Of a stretch of 64,000 nucleotides of DNA, positions 43,040-55,329 are shown in pieces (positions within the stretch are counted from its first letter, which is position 1; each line of letters begins with the position of its first letter). Below the pieces are notes generated by a model. That model worked only from the letters and a program-made list of their open reading frames with translations, was not told where the DNA came from and did not search any database. The position numbers and the translations under genes were made by a program. The stretch is taken from positions 30,629,318 through 30,693,317 of the forward strand of contig CM070919.1 in assembly GCA_036417435.1 (NCBI GenBank), given 5' to 3'. This stretch comes from Inia geoffrensis (Eukaryota; Chordata; Mammalia; Artiodactyla; Iniidae).

Positions 43040-45090
43040 TGAGCGTGATGCAAAACACAGGGTAAAAGATTGGAGGAAGACACAGGTGTTAGGGGTGGTA
43101 GCAGAAGAGGACAGATCACTCGAGGGACACTGAAATGAAGAAAAAAGACTTGGGTACACGTTATGGTTTCCGTTTTTGAGTAAAAACAGGTGCAGCTTTG
43201 CAGGGGGTCTCCAGGCCGATATCTGGAGCTTCTAAGTGTCCCCAGGGAAGAGGCAGATATGAAAAGAGTCCGTGAGGTGAGACTTAAATAGAAACTTCGG
43301 GCAGCTGAACAGGGCAGCCCGTGACACCGAGCATCATTGTCTCGAGCAAAATCTAGCTCCGAAGAGGCTACAGAGAACCCACTGAACGAGGCAAATCTGA
43401 CGCCTTGGAAAGCAGTGGGTCCCACCCTAGCCATCCCAGAGGTCTTTTGCTCAGTGAGCCATGATGTTCACAACAATGTATGACAGTCTGGTGACTCAAA
43501 ATACCAGCCCCCAGGGGAAGAAAGTCCAGACCATTATCAGTAATTTTCCTAAAATGTGTACTCGGCGTGAAAACATCTAGATATTGTGTTGATTTTTTTA
43601 CCCCCCAGTTTTTGTCGGTTTTGTAGAGTTCCTTAGCTGGGTGTGAAGTTCTGGACAGGTGTGGTAAGCTGTGCGTATGTGTACATAACTGCAGAGCTGA
43701 AGCCGAGCTTTGGCCCTGGGCCAGAGTGTTTCCTAAAACAGATATGACTTGTGAGATGCTTATCACAAAACACAAGAAACCCTCAAAATGAAACAAATTT
43801 TAAGGCACAGTAATTTAAGTTTGTATGTACATGTATGCATATATTATATAGACTGTATTTCTTCTGAGCTGAGACCTAGTGCTCAAAAGAATCAGAAGAC
43901 GAATGCAAACAACATAAACAGAAAAATGTGTGCGTGACTGTCAAGTTGGGGGGTGGTGAGAAGGAAGGAGGTGGAAGGAGAAAGGATGGGAAAGAGAAAA
44001 GGAAAGAGAAGTCAAGGATTCACGGAGATTGTTATAGGATAAACAATCCTCTAACAATCCAGGATAAACTGCCCCTCAGGTAGAGGGGCAGTGAGGACCT
44101 GCAGGAGGTGGGAAAAGGGGAAGTTTTTCAGGCTCTTATGTATCAGGAGCAGAGGGAATATAAGACAGGTGTTGGTTCCATCTGAGCTAGAGAGAATTCT
44201 GTAATTCTGTGTGTGTGTTTGTGTGTGCACCTGAGCATGCATCTCCCCATACAGGCTGTGGGAGGGATAAGAGGCCTTCTAGGTCTGTGGCAGAGAGAGC
44301 AGAGAATGTAACGACTGTGGCAAACTGGACGCACACCCTGCCTGGGCTCTCAGCTGGCTTTCCCTGAGGTCTGCACAGCAGGACCCGTGGGTGCTGATCT
44401 TGTGACACAGCTGGACTTCACAGAGGGCAGATGGAGCCATCAGGTGGTCAGTATCCTGGACTCAAAAGACATAATCAGAAGGTAAGAGAACACCCTTGCT
44501 CTGTTTTAGGAAAGATCTCAGTGCAAGGTCGCGCATAATTTAAGCGGCTCCCTAAAGCCCCTCAGAGCCAGGCATTAAGAGGAGGTGAGACAGGCCCACG
44601 AAAAATAACGCATGGGGGTCCCGCGCTGCATGGGGGGGGGGTGTCTCATTCTGTGTAAAGGGGGAGAGGTCTTTGGACACTCCTTGATGTTACAGTATGA
44701 GAATATGGGTTAAATCATCGAATTTTCCTGAAGATGCCAGAAATCTGGATTTTTCTGCAGAATCTCTAGTCCTTTCAACGTGGGCAATTATATCAAAAGA
44801 AGTTGGTGGGCTGTATTTTACCTATGGGTTGCCAGTTCACAAGTCTCATTCCGAGGCAGGAATCGGTTTGACTCAATTAAATGAAATATGAAGATTTAGA
44901 CCTGTAATAACCTCAGAAATGCATTATCCCTGCTCTTTTGGCAGGCAGAGAGGAAATGGAAGGCCCAGACTGGGTTAGCAGCTAACCTAAACTCACACAG
45001 TAAATTTGTCAAAAACCTTGAGACCAAAAACCTCAGGTCTCCCACTCTCATAGAGAGTATTGTTTGTACTGTACCTCACCATAGTAGTTA
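43040..45090. other. Intergenic, no gene recognised
   Basis: Unique-looking sequence, purine-rich near 43.97-44.02 kb, with a TG repeat near 44205-44230 and a G-run near 44632-44641. No supported exons. Confidence 0.35.
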
Positions 45091-45092
45091 AC

Positions 45093-45835
45093 CATTGCTG
45101 CATAACAAATGACCCCAAAACTTTTTTTAAATTTAGTTTAATATTTTTTTTATACAGCAGATTCTTATTAGTTATCTATTTTATACGTATTAGTGTCTAC
45201 ATGTCAATCCCAATCTCCCAGTTCATCCCACCACCACCCCACCACTTTCCCCCCTTGGTGTCCATACGTTTGTTCTCTACATCTGTAAATGACCCCAGAA
45301 CTTAATGGCTGAAAACAACAAACATTGTCTCACGATTTCTGTGCATTGTGAAATGCTTAGCTGGGCGCTTCCGGATCCAGGGCTCATGACGTCGCAGCCA
45401 GGCTGTCAGCGAGCCTGCAGTTCCATTGGAAAGCTCACTTCTCTAAGCTCATTCGGGGGCTTGTTGGCAGAAACTGGTGCCTCGCAGGCTGTTAGATTAA
45501 GGGCCTCAGCTCCCCACTGGCTGATGACCAAAAGTCTTCCTTGGCCCTTCGACACATGGGCCTCTCTGTAGGGCAGCTCACAACACGGCACCTGGCTTCC
45601 CTCAGCATCAGCAAGTGAGAGAGCAAGTGGGAGCCGAAAACTGAGCCCACACTCTTTTTATAGCCTAATCTCAGGAGTGGCATCCGTCACTTCTGCCACA
45701 TTCTGTTTGTTAGAAGTGAGTCAGTGAGGCCATTCCACAAGCAAAAAAAGAGAAATACACAGGCACATGAACTCTAGTAAGGTAGGTGTCATCTGAGGTC
45801 ACCTTAGAGGCTGCCTACACACTCGTTATCTTACA
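45093..45835. mobile_element. Ancient interspersed repeat split by an L1 piece
   Basis: The sequence CATTGCTGCATAACAAATGACCCC and, after the insertion, GACCCCAGAACTTAATGGCTGAAAACAACA, together with downstream CTTAGCTGGG and GGGCCTCTCTGTAGGGC motifs, belong to a common old mammalian interspersed repeat. I do not assign its exact family. Confidence 0.55.
45119..45286 (-). mobile_element. L1-derived insertion with target-site duplication
   Basis: Starts with a T-rich end and contains TATACAGCAGATTCTTATTAGT and CAATCTCCCAGTTCATCCC, typical of an antisense L1 piece. AAATGACCCCAAAACT before and AAATGACCCCAGAACT after it look like the duplicated target. Confidence 0.6.
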
Positions 45836-46409
45836 AATACCACGCCAGGGGCCAGCAAGCCACGGCCCACTGGCTAAATCCAGCTGCTACCTGTTTTCAT
45901 AAATAGGGTTTTATGGAACAAAGCCACGCCCATGTGTTTATGTATTGTTTATGACTGCTTTTGCACTTACACCTACAGAGTTGCGTGGTTGCGACACAAA
46001 GCATACGACCAGCAAAGCCTAAACGTATGTATTGTCTAGTCTTTTACAGAACACGTTTTCTGGTTTCCGATGTATGCAATCATAAGACATTTTTTTTTTT
46101 AATATGGAAGATTGAGGTGGAGATGCCAAATTCATCACTTGATTGAATTTCTTTTGGTGCTCTGGCATTGTAAATGTCACGGTGGTACTTCCATAGGACA
46201 GTTATCTGGGAAATCTCAAAACAGCTCTGTGGTCTGGGTTGAGTGGGTAAGATATAGCTTCAATTCCCCAAATCCTCTTCTGTTCATTCTCCACCACATA
46301 CGGTCATTCACTTTTCCATTGGGGAACCCCACTCTAAAAACCTTTGATGAAAAGACGGATACAAAACATAGTTATAATGACCTCAAGTAGTGGAGTAAAT
46401 ATTTAGCAT

Positions 46410-46510
46410 TATCTGTGAGCCTCATGGACCTGGGCTCCAAACTTGAATTTTACCAACTTATTTCATTTCTCTTAGCCTCAATTTCCTTATCCTTAAAATA
46501 CAGATTGTAA
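46410..46510 (-). mobile_element. MIR fragment
   Basis: Contains GACCTGGGCTCCAAACTTGAATTTT and CTTAGCCTCAATTTCCTTATCC, the core of an antisense MIR SINE. Confidence 0.6.
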
Positions 46511-46551
46511 TACTGACTTCATACTTTTTGTCACAAAAAAAATGCTTTATA

Positions 46552-46759
46552 GGGCTTCCCTGGTGGCACAGTGGTTGAGAGTCCACCTGCCGATGCAGGG
46601 GACGTGGGTTCGCGCCCCAGTCTGGGAAGAGCCCACATGCCGCGGAGCGGCTGGGCCCGTGAGCCATGGCCGCTGAGCCTGCGCGTCTGGAGCCTGTGCT
46701 CCGCAACGGGAGGGGCCGCAACAGTGAGAGGCCCGCGTACCGAAAAAAAAAAAAAAAAA
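46552..46759 (+). mobile_element. CHR-1-like SINE with target-site duplication
   Basis: Sense copy flanked by AAATGCTTTATAG on both sides. Confidence 0.92.
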
Positions 46760-46779
46760 GAAATGCTTTATAGCACCAG

Positions 46780-49700
46780 TTACAGTGCTAGGTACATAAC
46801 AGTTCAGGAGATGCCAGTCAGTATGTGTAAAGCATTTGATGGTTTCCCATTGCTTATCTCAGCAACAGCCAGTAGGTTCATTTCAAGTATCAGTTCTGAT
46901 TATATAACAGTGCCAGAAGTCCTACATTTTCAAAAATTGTCCCTGGGGTCCTCTTGCCTTTGGATACATTACTTCCTCCACCCCAGCCCCTGGCCCATTG
47001 ACGAGTTTACTACATGGCTGTTTTCTAAGAGCCACCTATGCCCTAAAATTCCTGCTCAGAGAAGCAGCCAGCAGACCGTGTAGGCTAGCACCAAGAGCTG
47101 CTGTCTGGTGAGTTTTCACTGGGGTTGAGCGTGAAATGCAGTCAAAGAATCTGATTAAAGTGTAGAAGTATAAACAGAAAGTAAAGCGTCATGCACACTT
47201 CATTCTTCTTGGGATGAAAACATTGCTGTCAGATAGGTAGGAGGTCTTTAGGGTGACCTTATATGAATTTTTGATGTAATAGCCTTGATTTTGCCCTCAG
47301 GAGTCAAGAGATCAGCCCCACCTTGCTGGGTGTGATTTCAGACTCTGGGAAAATGCACAGAGCATCACATTGCCGCCAAGGCTTCAAATTCCTCAAATAG
47401 TTTGAGCTTGTTAGAAGGTGTCACATCTTCAGCCTGGCTCTCTCTCCAGAGCATGTCTCCCTTCATGCCTGCCGGGGGTCACCACCTTGATTGTCTCTCC
47501 CCATTGGTGATATCACCATCTACCTGTCCCCTGAACAGAACGCTGGCGGTCTTCCTAGCGTGCTTCCTCTCACTCTTAATTCCTTCTCTCACGCTCAATC
47601 GTACCAACTTTGGGTCCTACCTTCTGGCTGGCTCTCGCTCTCAAGTTTGTCTCTTTATCCCATTGTTTTTGGGAACTAAAGAGCCCTCAGTTCAGCTCTT
47701 GATCTCCTGACCTTTAGCCTCATAATCCTCTAACCCAACCTGCATATTATATTTGCTGGAAAGTTTTTGCTAAAATATAAATTCATTCAGATTGTTGTAA
47801 GTCCTTTGTTGTCATTGCATTGCCTGCTGAGGCTCTCTACTTCCTAACTCTTCTGGTATTATTTCTCCTTTCTGATATTTTTTTTCTAAGTTTCCTAGTT
47901 TGAAAATACCTCCAGTTATTCAAAGGATGAAAGCAACGTAGGACACGAATATCTACTTTCTCATTAACACAAGGACGCAAGTAAAAAGACACCATCTATT
48001 AAAGGTGATAAGAAGTGTTCACAAATAGTGATAGTATATGACATCTACTAAGGAGTTTGGCAATAGCTCCAAGTGTAGTACAAAATATGCCCTGCATAAA
48101 TTCAGAGTAGAGAGCAATCACTTTCAGCCAGGGTGGTCAGCATCGTGAGGAATTGGTATTTGAGCAGGGCTCTGTAGATTGTGCAAACAGCTGTGTGGAA
48201 TGAATTGACTGGACACACTGATTGAATTTGAGTAATTAGGAAAAGAGAAGAATCAGAAAGAAAGAAATATATAAAGATGATGGAATACCTTATCTAGCTT
48301 CTCTGAGTCTTGCCTTCCTCAACTGTGAAATGCAGACAATTATATTAACGTTATTGAATTATTGCACAATTCAAATAAAATAAATGCATATAGATTGCTC
48401 GGCATACTGTCTGCATGTAGTCTGTGCTCAATAAATGTCAACTATCATGATAATGATGATCATTATTATCATTGCTATGATAATATTAAGTTCTTGAAGA
48501 TGTTTGCTTTTATGGCCTTGGAGAACAGAAGGAGGAAAAATTCCATAATAAACCAAAGATAGCAATCAAATGATAGGAGGAAATTAGAAAGTGTATGTCT
48601 TTTATATTATGTGTTACCATGTCAGATGCCTTTGTCTTTCCACCATTACTGAAGGGCACAGAGCCCAGAGACTAAATATTGTTTATCTATGTATCTGTCA
48701 AGGCACCAGGTCCCAAAGCCCTAATATAGAGCAACTATCCACAAAGTGTTTTGGATGTTGAGTTGAAGTAGAGGGACAGGTTTCAAGATTGAAAGTAGCC
48801 CCACAAGTCACATGTCGCAAAGAGATCAAATCAAATGATTACTGGCAAAGAAGCCATTGGATTGGAGATGTCAGAGTCATTTTTGAACTTGGGGAGAGTG
48901 CTTTTGATGTATTTCTTGAGACAGATGCCAGGAAGCAATAAATTGAGGACCAATAGGTTGAGGGAATATATACTGGTATAGACCACTCTTGAGAAATTTG
49001 ATAATAAATGAGCAAAGACAGTGAAGTAATGGTTTGAGGGGAAAAAAGGGTCAAGGAGAGATTATTTTTAAGTAGAGAATTAAGTGCGATTGTGGGCCAT
49101 AACAAAGGAGCTGGTAGAGAAAGAGAGGGTAAGAAAGTGGCATGAGAGAAAAAGAGGATAGATAATGGTATATGGTTAAAAGAGGTGGATTCTAAAGGTA
49201 TAGAAAGAAGAGCCTCGGAAAAGAGAAATACTCCCTCTAAAACAGAAAGAAAGAAGCAAGAACAGTAAAAAATATACAAATTTGAGGGAGGACCTGGAAC
49301 ATGGAGATTCACTGAGGAGAGTTGGCTCCTGTACCCTCCATTCCCATAAGTTAAAAATACTTGGTGAGAGAAAGAATTAATTTTTAGAGCCCTGCATATG
49401 GCTTTTACATCTTTGCTTAATTTGTGTACTCTAAACCATCAGGGTATCTTCCTCCTCAAAAAAAGATATCATCAGGTGTCTAAGCTACAAAGAGAAATAT
49501 AGGGAATAGCCCAACATTTTTTTAAGCTGTATTAATTCAGGAGACATTTCTCCCCCTGGCGGGAGTCAACCTGGGTGTGTCCAGAAATGAAGAGTCTACC
49601 CTTTAAGCTCCAGCCTGAGTATAATGTGAACGTTCATTCGGCGAACCCGAGGTCTCTTCTGCAGTGAACTCTTCCCTTCCCTTCCAGCAGACACAGAGTA

Positions 49701-50370
49701 GGCGCTGCCCAGGCGTTCACCACTGAAGACAACACAAGCGCCTTCCTCTTCCCTCCTGAGAGGTTCTGTTCCCCGTGCAGTGGCTCTCATTTTTTTTTCC
49801 TGTTCTTGTAATATTCTTAGGCAACATCAAGTAAGTGTGGTCCTCACTTGAAGCAACGTCAGGGAGAAAAATTTGAGAGGATTTGGGCTTGTGACCCAAG
49901 TAGCACCTGAGAGGAGTGCTCTCTGCAGAGTTGGTGCAGAATATGGACACAGAATCACTTTGCCAGTTTATTCACCCTTTACCAAAGCTAAGAAGTATCG
50001 CTGTGTCTGCTGGACCCATGAGTAAAATCCTGAGCGATAGTCCGTCATCAAGGCAGTGGTGAGGCATCAATGGGTCTGGCTGGCTTAGAGTGGTCCACGT
50101 TCAGAGGAGTGGGAAAAGGCTGTATGAAGGTAAGACGTGGTGGGTGCGGGGAACCTTGAAAAGAAGCCTTAGTGATGTAGCCAAAGAGGACCTTAAGTAT
50201 CACCTCTTCAAATTAATTTATTTTTCATATAAAGAAATGAGGACTAGAAATGGCAATGTACGGTGATTTTAGTATTTGGACAATACAGAGTCTTAGTGAC
50301 TGACTCTCAGTGAGAGACCACTGAGAAGATATGCCCATGGCCTTCCTCAACAGTCTTTGAATCTTAATTC
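46780..50370. other. Intergenic, no gene recognised
   Basis: AT-rich with purine-rich stretches (48.8-49.3 kb). The longest open frame (minus strand 49312-48839) is hydrophobic and low-complexity, with no family resemblance, and is probably chance. A TGATAATGATGAT repeat is near 48447. Confidence 0.4.
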
Positions 50371-50385
50371 AAAGCTCCTGGGTGG

Positions 50386-50587
50386 GGCTTCCCTGGTGGC
50401 GCAGTGGTTGAGAGTCCACCTGCCGATGCAGGGGACACAGGTTTGTGCCCCGGTCCGGGAAGATCCCACATGCCGCAGAGTGGGTGGGCCCGTGAGCCAT
50501 GGCCGCTGAGCCTGCACGTCTGGAGCCTGTGCTCCGCAACGGGAGAGGCCACAACAGTGAGAGGCCCACGTACCGTAAAAAAAAAAA
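50386..50587 (+). mobile_element. CHR-1-like SINE with target-site duplication
   Basis: Sense copy flanked by AAAGCTCCTGGGTGG on both sides. Confidence 0.93.
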
Positions 50588-50935
50588 AAAGCTCCTGGGT
50601 GGAGAAAACAGGCACACTGCCACTACTGAGAGCTCTTCCCTCTGGACTATGTCTAGTTGCACTGAGAACCACTTTGCCACTGAGGTGTGGAGGAATAGGA
50701 CAGAGTGGCTGAGATCCAGCAAAGGTCCCTGGCATCAGTGGCCTATCTCACAATGGCCACACTCCCAGAGCCATTGATAGACACCACTTGGAGGTAGATT
50801 ATGTAAATGGTCTTTAAAACACAAAGATTTTTGGAAGAGTTACCACCAGGCCCATTGGCCCAATTGTAAGCACGGCTTTCTCAGCCCTTCTCCTCGGTCT
50901 TTATTGAAGGAGATGTTGGAGAGGTCAGCATTTTA

Positions 50936-51337
50936 TTTATTTATTTAATTTTATTTTTAACATTTATTTATTTATTTATTTCTGGCTGCATTGATTGGGT
51001 CTTTGTTGCTGCAAGCGGGCTTTCTCTAGTTGCGGTGAGCGGGGGCTACTCTTCCTTGCGGGGCACGGGCTCTAGGTGCGTGGGCTTCAGTAGTTGTGGC
51101 ATGTGGGCTTCAGTAGTTGTGGCACGTGGGCTTCAGTAGTTGTGGCACGTGGGCTTTAGTAGCTGTGGCACGTGGGCTTTAGTAGTTGTGGCTCACGGGC
51201 TCTAGAGCACAGGCTCGGTAGTCATGGTACACGCGAGTTGTTGCTCCATGGAATGGGATCTTCCCAGACCAGGGCTCAAACCCGTGTCCCCTGCATTGGC
51301 AAGCGGATTCTTAACCACTGCACCACCAGGGAAATCC
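50936..51337 (-). mobile_element. CHR-2-like SINE, long form, with internal tandem repeat
   Basis: Antisense element flanked by TTCAGCATTTTA-type sequence. Its CTTCAGTAGTTGTGGCACGTGGG unit is expanded into about five tandem copies (51087-51190). Confidence 0.88.
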
Positions 51338-51375
51338 AAGTTCAGCATTTTAGATCATTTGAATCTTAGATCTAC

Positions 51376-51538
51376 AGGTCGGTGCTTTGTGACCACCTAG
51401 AAGGGTGGGATAGGGAGACGCAAGAGGCAGGGGATATGGGGACATATGTATATGTATAGCTGATTCACTTTGTTATACAGCAGAAACTAACACACCATTG
51501 TAAAGCAATTATACTCCAATAAAGATGTTAAAAAAAAC
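51376..51538 (+). mobile_element. L1 3' end
   Basis: Contains GTGCTTTGTGACCACCTAGA, then CTGATTCACTTTGTTATACAGC and ACTCCAATAAAGATGTTAAAAA. It is the same L1 3' end as at 59330-59495. Confidence 0.85.
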
Positions 51539-51846
51539 CCTTAGATCTAATTTTTCATGAATACTTGTCATCACCCCCACTACCAAATCAATGCAGACTT
51601 GTCCCCACGCTTGTCTACTTGGCTAGACTAGACGGTTCATTGTTCCCTAACTTGCCCCGTTTCCCCACCATGTGCTCCGGCTCCTGGGGTGAACAGTTGT
51701 GTCTCTGACTCTGCTCCACCTGGTCAAGCAGATAGGAGTCCATGACTCATGGTGAGCCAGGTATCCCTCACGCCCACACTTGTCTGTTTTTTGCACTTCC
51801 TCCCTTCACCTTTCTATTGATATTTCCTCTATTTTTTTTTGTACAG

Positions 51847-51980
51847 TGGATGGAGCAAAATGTCAAATAAAATGTTCACAATTCAAGAGTATTTTCAGGA
51901 AGCTAAAGGGTCAACCATGTTTGCTCATGCCTGGGAGATGCAAAAATGCCAAGAATACTTGCTGCCTGAAGATGATGTAA
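51847..51980 (+). CDS. Terminal exon for a small basic six-cysteine (defensin-like) peptide
   Basis: A strong acceptor (T-run then GTACAG) precedes 51847, and a frame runs to TAA at 51978-51980. With a phase-1 junction, as in the neighbouring defensin genes, it encodes V/DGAKCQIKCSQFKS, then a Lys/Arg-rich middle, and ends CKNAKNTCCLKMM (44 residues counting the split codon). Its six cysteines are spaced C-X3-C-X14-C-X6-C-X6-CC. The C-terminal X6-CC fits beta-defensins, but the first three spacings do not (usual about 6, 4, 9). It lies between SPAG11 exon 2 and DEFB103, on the same strand. I found no signal-peptide exon of its own. It could be a distal alternative 3' exon of SPAG11, which is known for alternative defensin exons, or part of a separate gene. 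Confidence 0.62.
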
Positions 51981-51989
51981 AGTATTAGT

Positions 51990-54570
51990 CCACGCCCAGG
52001 GGGTTTGGTGGAGACAGCTCAGTCACCTAGTGTGAAATACAGCCTTTGCCTTCCTGGTCCATGTCCCCATGTTGAAATGTAGCTTTTTCTGACTTGGGTT
52101 TGAAGGGAAGACCGTATCTTTTAAAGCAGGAGTAACGGCTCAGATGCCTACAGGAAATATGCAAATATACTAATGTATGAAGCATGGGAATAAGAGTAAG
52201 TGGTAAGCTGATTTTTAAGCCTCCCCCACGGAGACAAAACAAAATACCTCCATAGATGGCCCCAAACTAAGAGCCTACAGTTTGCTACCCTTCCATAAGA
52301 AAAGGCAGTCTATGGTTACATAGTTAAGGCAAGGTTTTGTCTCTCCTGTTTTCTTGCTTACATTCTTCTGGAGAAAAATAATTAAGCTAACAGTGATAAC
52401 TTGGAATTCTAGAAGCTGCCTCACCTACAATGGGAAGCACACAACTGTGAGAATGTGTAAACAAAGGGCCACAATTAGTTGGTAGCAACCAGCAACCCTA
52501 TACCATCGTCCCAAAGCTCCCATTTTATGCTAAATATTAAGATGTTGATAAAGTAGACAGGAGGGCAGTGTGTAGCAAAGTATCATCCTAGCTGGTGACA
52601 ACGTAGTATTGGCACCAGAAGGGGAAGAATGAACAGAACTTTAATAGTGTTACGATTTACAGCATGGACTGGGAAGATGGTCAAAATGCAACAAGGGAAA
52701 TTGAGGTAAATATAAGAATCTCAAATGGGAGGAGTTTAATATGGACAACTGGTTATAGAGGTGACAGGAGAGCTGAGAAATCAAGCCTATGGTGAGTCAC
52801 TTCAGCATTTGCAACAGCAGAAAGGCACTACTATCCCTGGGGCTAGAGGGACAAAGACAGGAAGGAGGTAACCTCCCCAAAGCCTGGGATATGGACTGCG
52901 CAGCAGAAGGTGGGGTCGCGGCGGACCTGCCTGTGGAAGCCAGGCCCATGGATGAAGTAGCTTTCTGGTCAAAACTGAAAGCACAGAGGAGATGCCTTCT
53001 GAAGTTCAGGAAGATAAATATCCCGGCTTCTCACCAATTCCTGCCTTCTCGTCTTCTACCAGTGCAACCCTTTGGCAAATCTACATGGTACCTGGAGGGC
53101 AGGAGTGGCTGGGAAATGTACACAGTTCCCTACAGCTCAGGGCACGGCCATTTACTAGCTGGCTGGCCTGAGGAAAGTCTTCAACCTCTCTGAGCCTCAG
53201 TTTCCTCATCTGTAAAATGGGATAATGCGTATCCTTGTCTATATAACTTAAATAACGGTGGTCATGACGAGATTAAAATGGCTGCAAAGGAGAGCGGCTG
53301 AGTCACACTTAAGACTGTGTGGAGATAAAGAAGAGTGGAAATCCTGCAAGGGAACCCATGCCACCACCTTTGCCCTACCTTGTTACTGGTAACCAGACCT
53401 CATTGCTTATTCTTCCCCAGACCACATGGGTGATCCGTGGTAATTTGCAGTTTACAAGTCAATTTTATATCATTAACTCATAGGGCTTTCTCTGTGGACT
53501 AAACAGGACATTGATTACTCTCTGTGCTTTACTGCTGAGGTACAGATGCTCAGGGAGCTTAAGGGATTTATTCAGGTAAACCCAAATCATAAATGATAGA
53601 GCTGAGAGTTAAGTGGGAACGTCTCACTCCGACCTGGAGCTCTGCACTCCACACAGTACTGCCCCTGGACCAAAAACTCTGATCTACCAAATCTCTGCTC
53701 CATATTTTAAAAACCAGAGTTTAAAACATAAATCAAGGATTAGAGGAGATGAGAGGAAAGTCTGACGTGAGCGAAAATAGTTGAATTACTCAAGTCTCTC
53801 CTCTCTCCGCCTAATCAACGTAGAAAAGTGCTGACTCACAGCAGGGAGAAAGCCCAGCACATCCAGCCGGCACGGTCTGCATCTCCAAGCCCTGTGAGTC
53901 TAGGCCCTCTCGGCCGGCGGGGTGGGGGTGGGGGGTCGCTCCCGTTCTTGTCAACGTCAGACTCACAGGCGTGTGTGAAATATTCAATGGTAAACGTGTA
54001 ACCGCTGTTGCTTGAGAGGCCAAAAGTATTGGTGACATAAAAAAAGCTATAATAGGTCAAAAAGAAGGCGAATCAGTTACCAGTGGCTCCCCAGGGCAGA
54101 GAAGTGAAGAACAGTCTCACTCTCCTATTGTTTGAATTTTTACCACAAATAAGCGTAACTTTTATAAACATCTTAAAATACAGAAATGTTCCTCAAACTT
54201 CATTTTGCGAGTGGGGTGAGTACCACTGCCATGGCCCGCTCCGCAGTCCCCAGTTTCCAAATCAGCTGACAAGAAAAAGTGGCTTTCTCTCCCCAAGAAC
54301 CTCTTATGAAATAGTGGTGTTGCCTTGGAAAGTCCTCCCTGCTTTGAAGGGACAGGTTAGACCCTGGGTTCACCGTGGAGGTCTGCTCTCCAAGTGGGAA
54401 AGTTAAGTCCTCACCAGTAACCAGAGCTCTGAGGACTCCAGCCCCGCGCCTGGGCAGAGAGCTGGTCTTAATTCTCTGCGACACCCCTGCAGCTATCTCT
54501 TTTACCCGCTGTGAGGCCGAGTGAGACTCTTTACCCAGTCAGCACCTGCCCGCCCGGAATTAATCTCCTT
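51990..54570. other. Intergenic, no gene recognised
   Basis: An MIR-like fragment is at about 53170-53290 (CTCTGAGCCTCAGTTTCCTC then ATCTGTAAAATGGGATAA). Other short frames have no support. A G-rich run lies at 53920-53937. Confidence 0.4.
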
Positions 54571-54592
54571 CCCCGGTTAAACATGTCTGCAT

Positions 54593-55325
54593 TGGGGAAT
54601 CAAATTAGCGCAGCCACTGTGGAAAACGGTATGGAGCTTTCTAAGAAAAACTAAAAATAGAACTACCATATGACCCAGCAATTCCATTCTTGGGTATATA
54701 GTCAAAAAAACCCCTAAAACTACTAATTTGAGAAGATACATACACCCCAGTGTTCATAGCAGCATTATTTACAATTGCCAAGACATGGAAGCAACCTAAG
54801 TGTCCATCTACAGGTGAACAGACAAGGATGATGTGGTATATGTATATAATGGAATACTACTCAGCCATAAAAGGAACAAAACAATGCCATTTGCAGCAAC
54901 ATGGATGGACTTGGAGGATATCATGCTAAGTGAAATAAGTCAGACGGAGAAAGACAGATACTGTACAATATTGCTTATTTGTGGAATCTAAAAAATACAA
55001 CAAACTAGTAAACATCACAAAAAAGCAGACTCACAGATATAAAGAATAAACTAGCAGTTACCAGTGGGGGGAGGGGAGGGGGGAGGGGCAGATAGGGAGA
55101 GGGGAGTAAGAGGTACAAACTATTATGTATAAAATAAGCTACAAGGATATATTGTACAATATGGGGAATATAGCCAATATTTTATATTAACAACATTATA
55201 ATACAGGGAATATAGCCAGTATTTTATATTTTTAAAAGTGTGACTCACTCTATTGTATACCTGTACCATATAATATTGTACACCAACTATACTTCAACTA
55301 ATTAACTAACTAAAATAAAAATGTC
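54593..55325 (+). mobile_element. L1 3' part, 5' truncated
   Basis: Starts within ORF2 C-terminal sequence (AACTACCATATGACCCAGCA), followed by the 3' untranslated part with ATGTGGTATATGTATATAATGG, and ends near AACTAACTAAAATAAAAATG. There is no intact frame. Confidence 0.85.
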
Positions 55326-55329
55326 TACT

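Noticed and set aside
48839..49312. 157-codon minus-strand hydrophobic frame
   Set aside because: It comes from a purine-rich plus strand, is low-complexity, has no family resemblance and no splice-site context.
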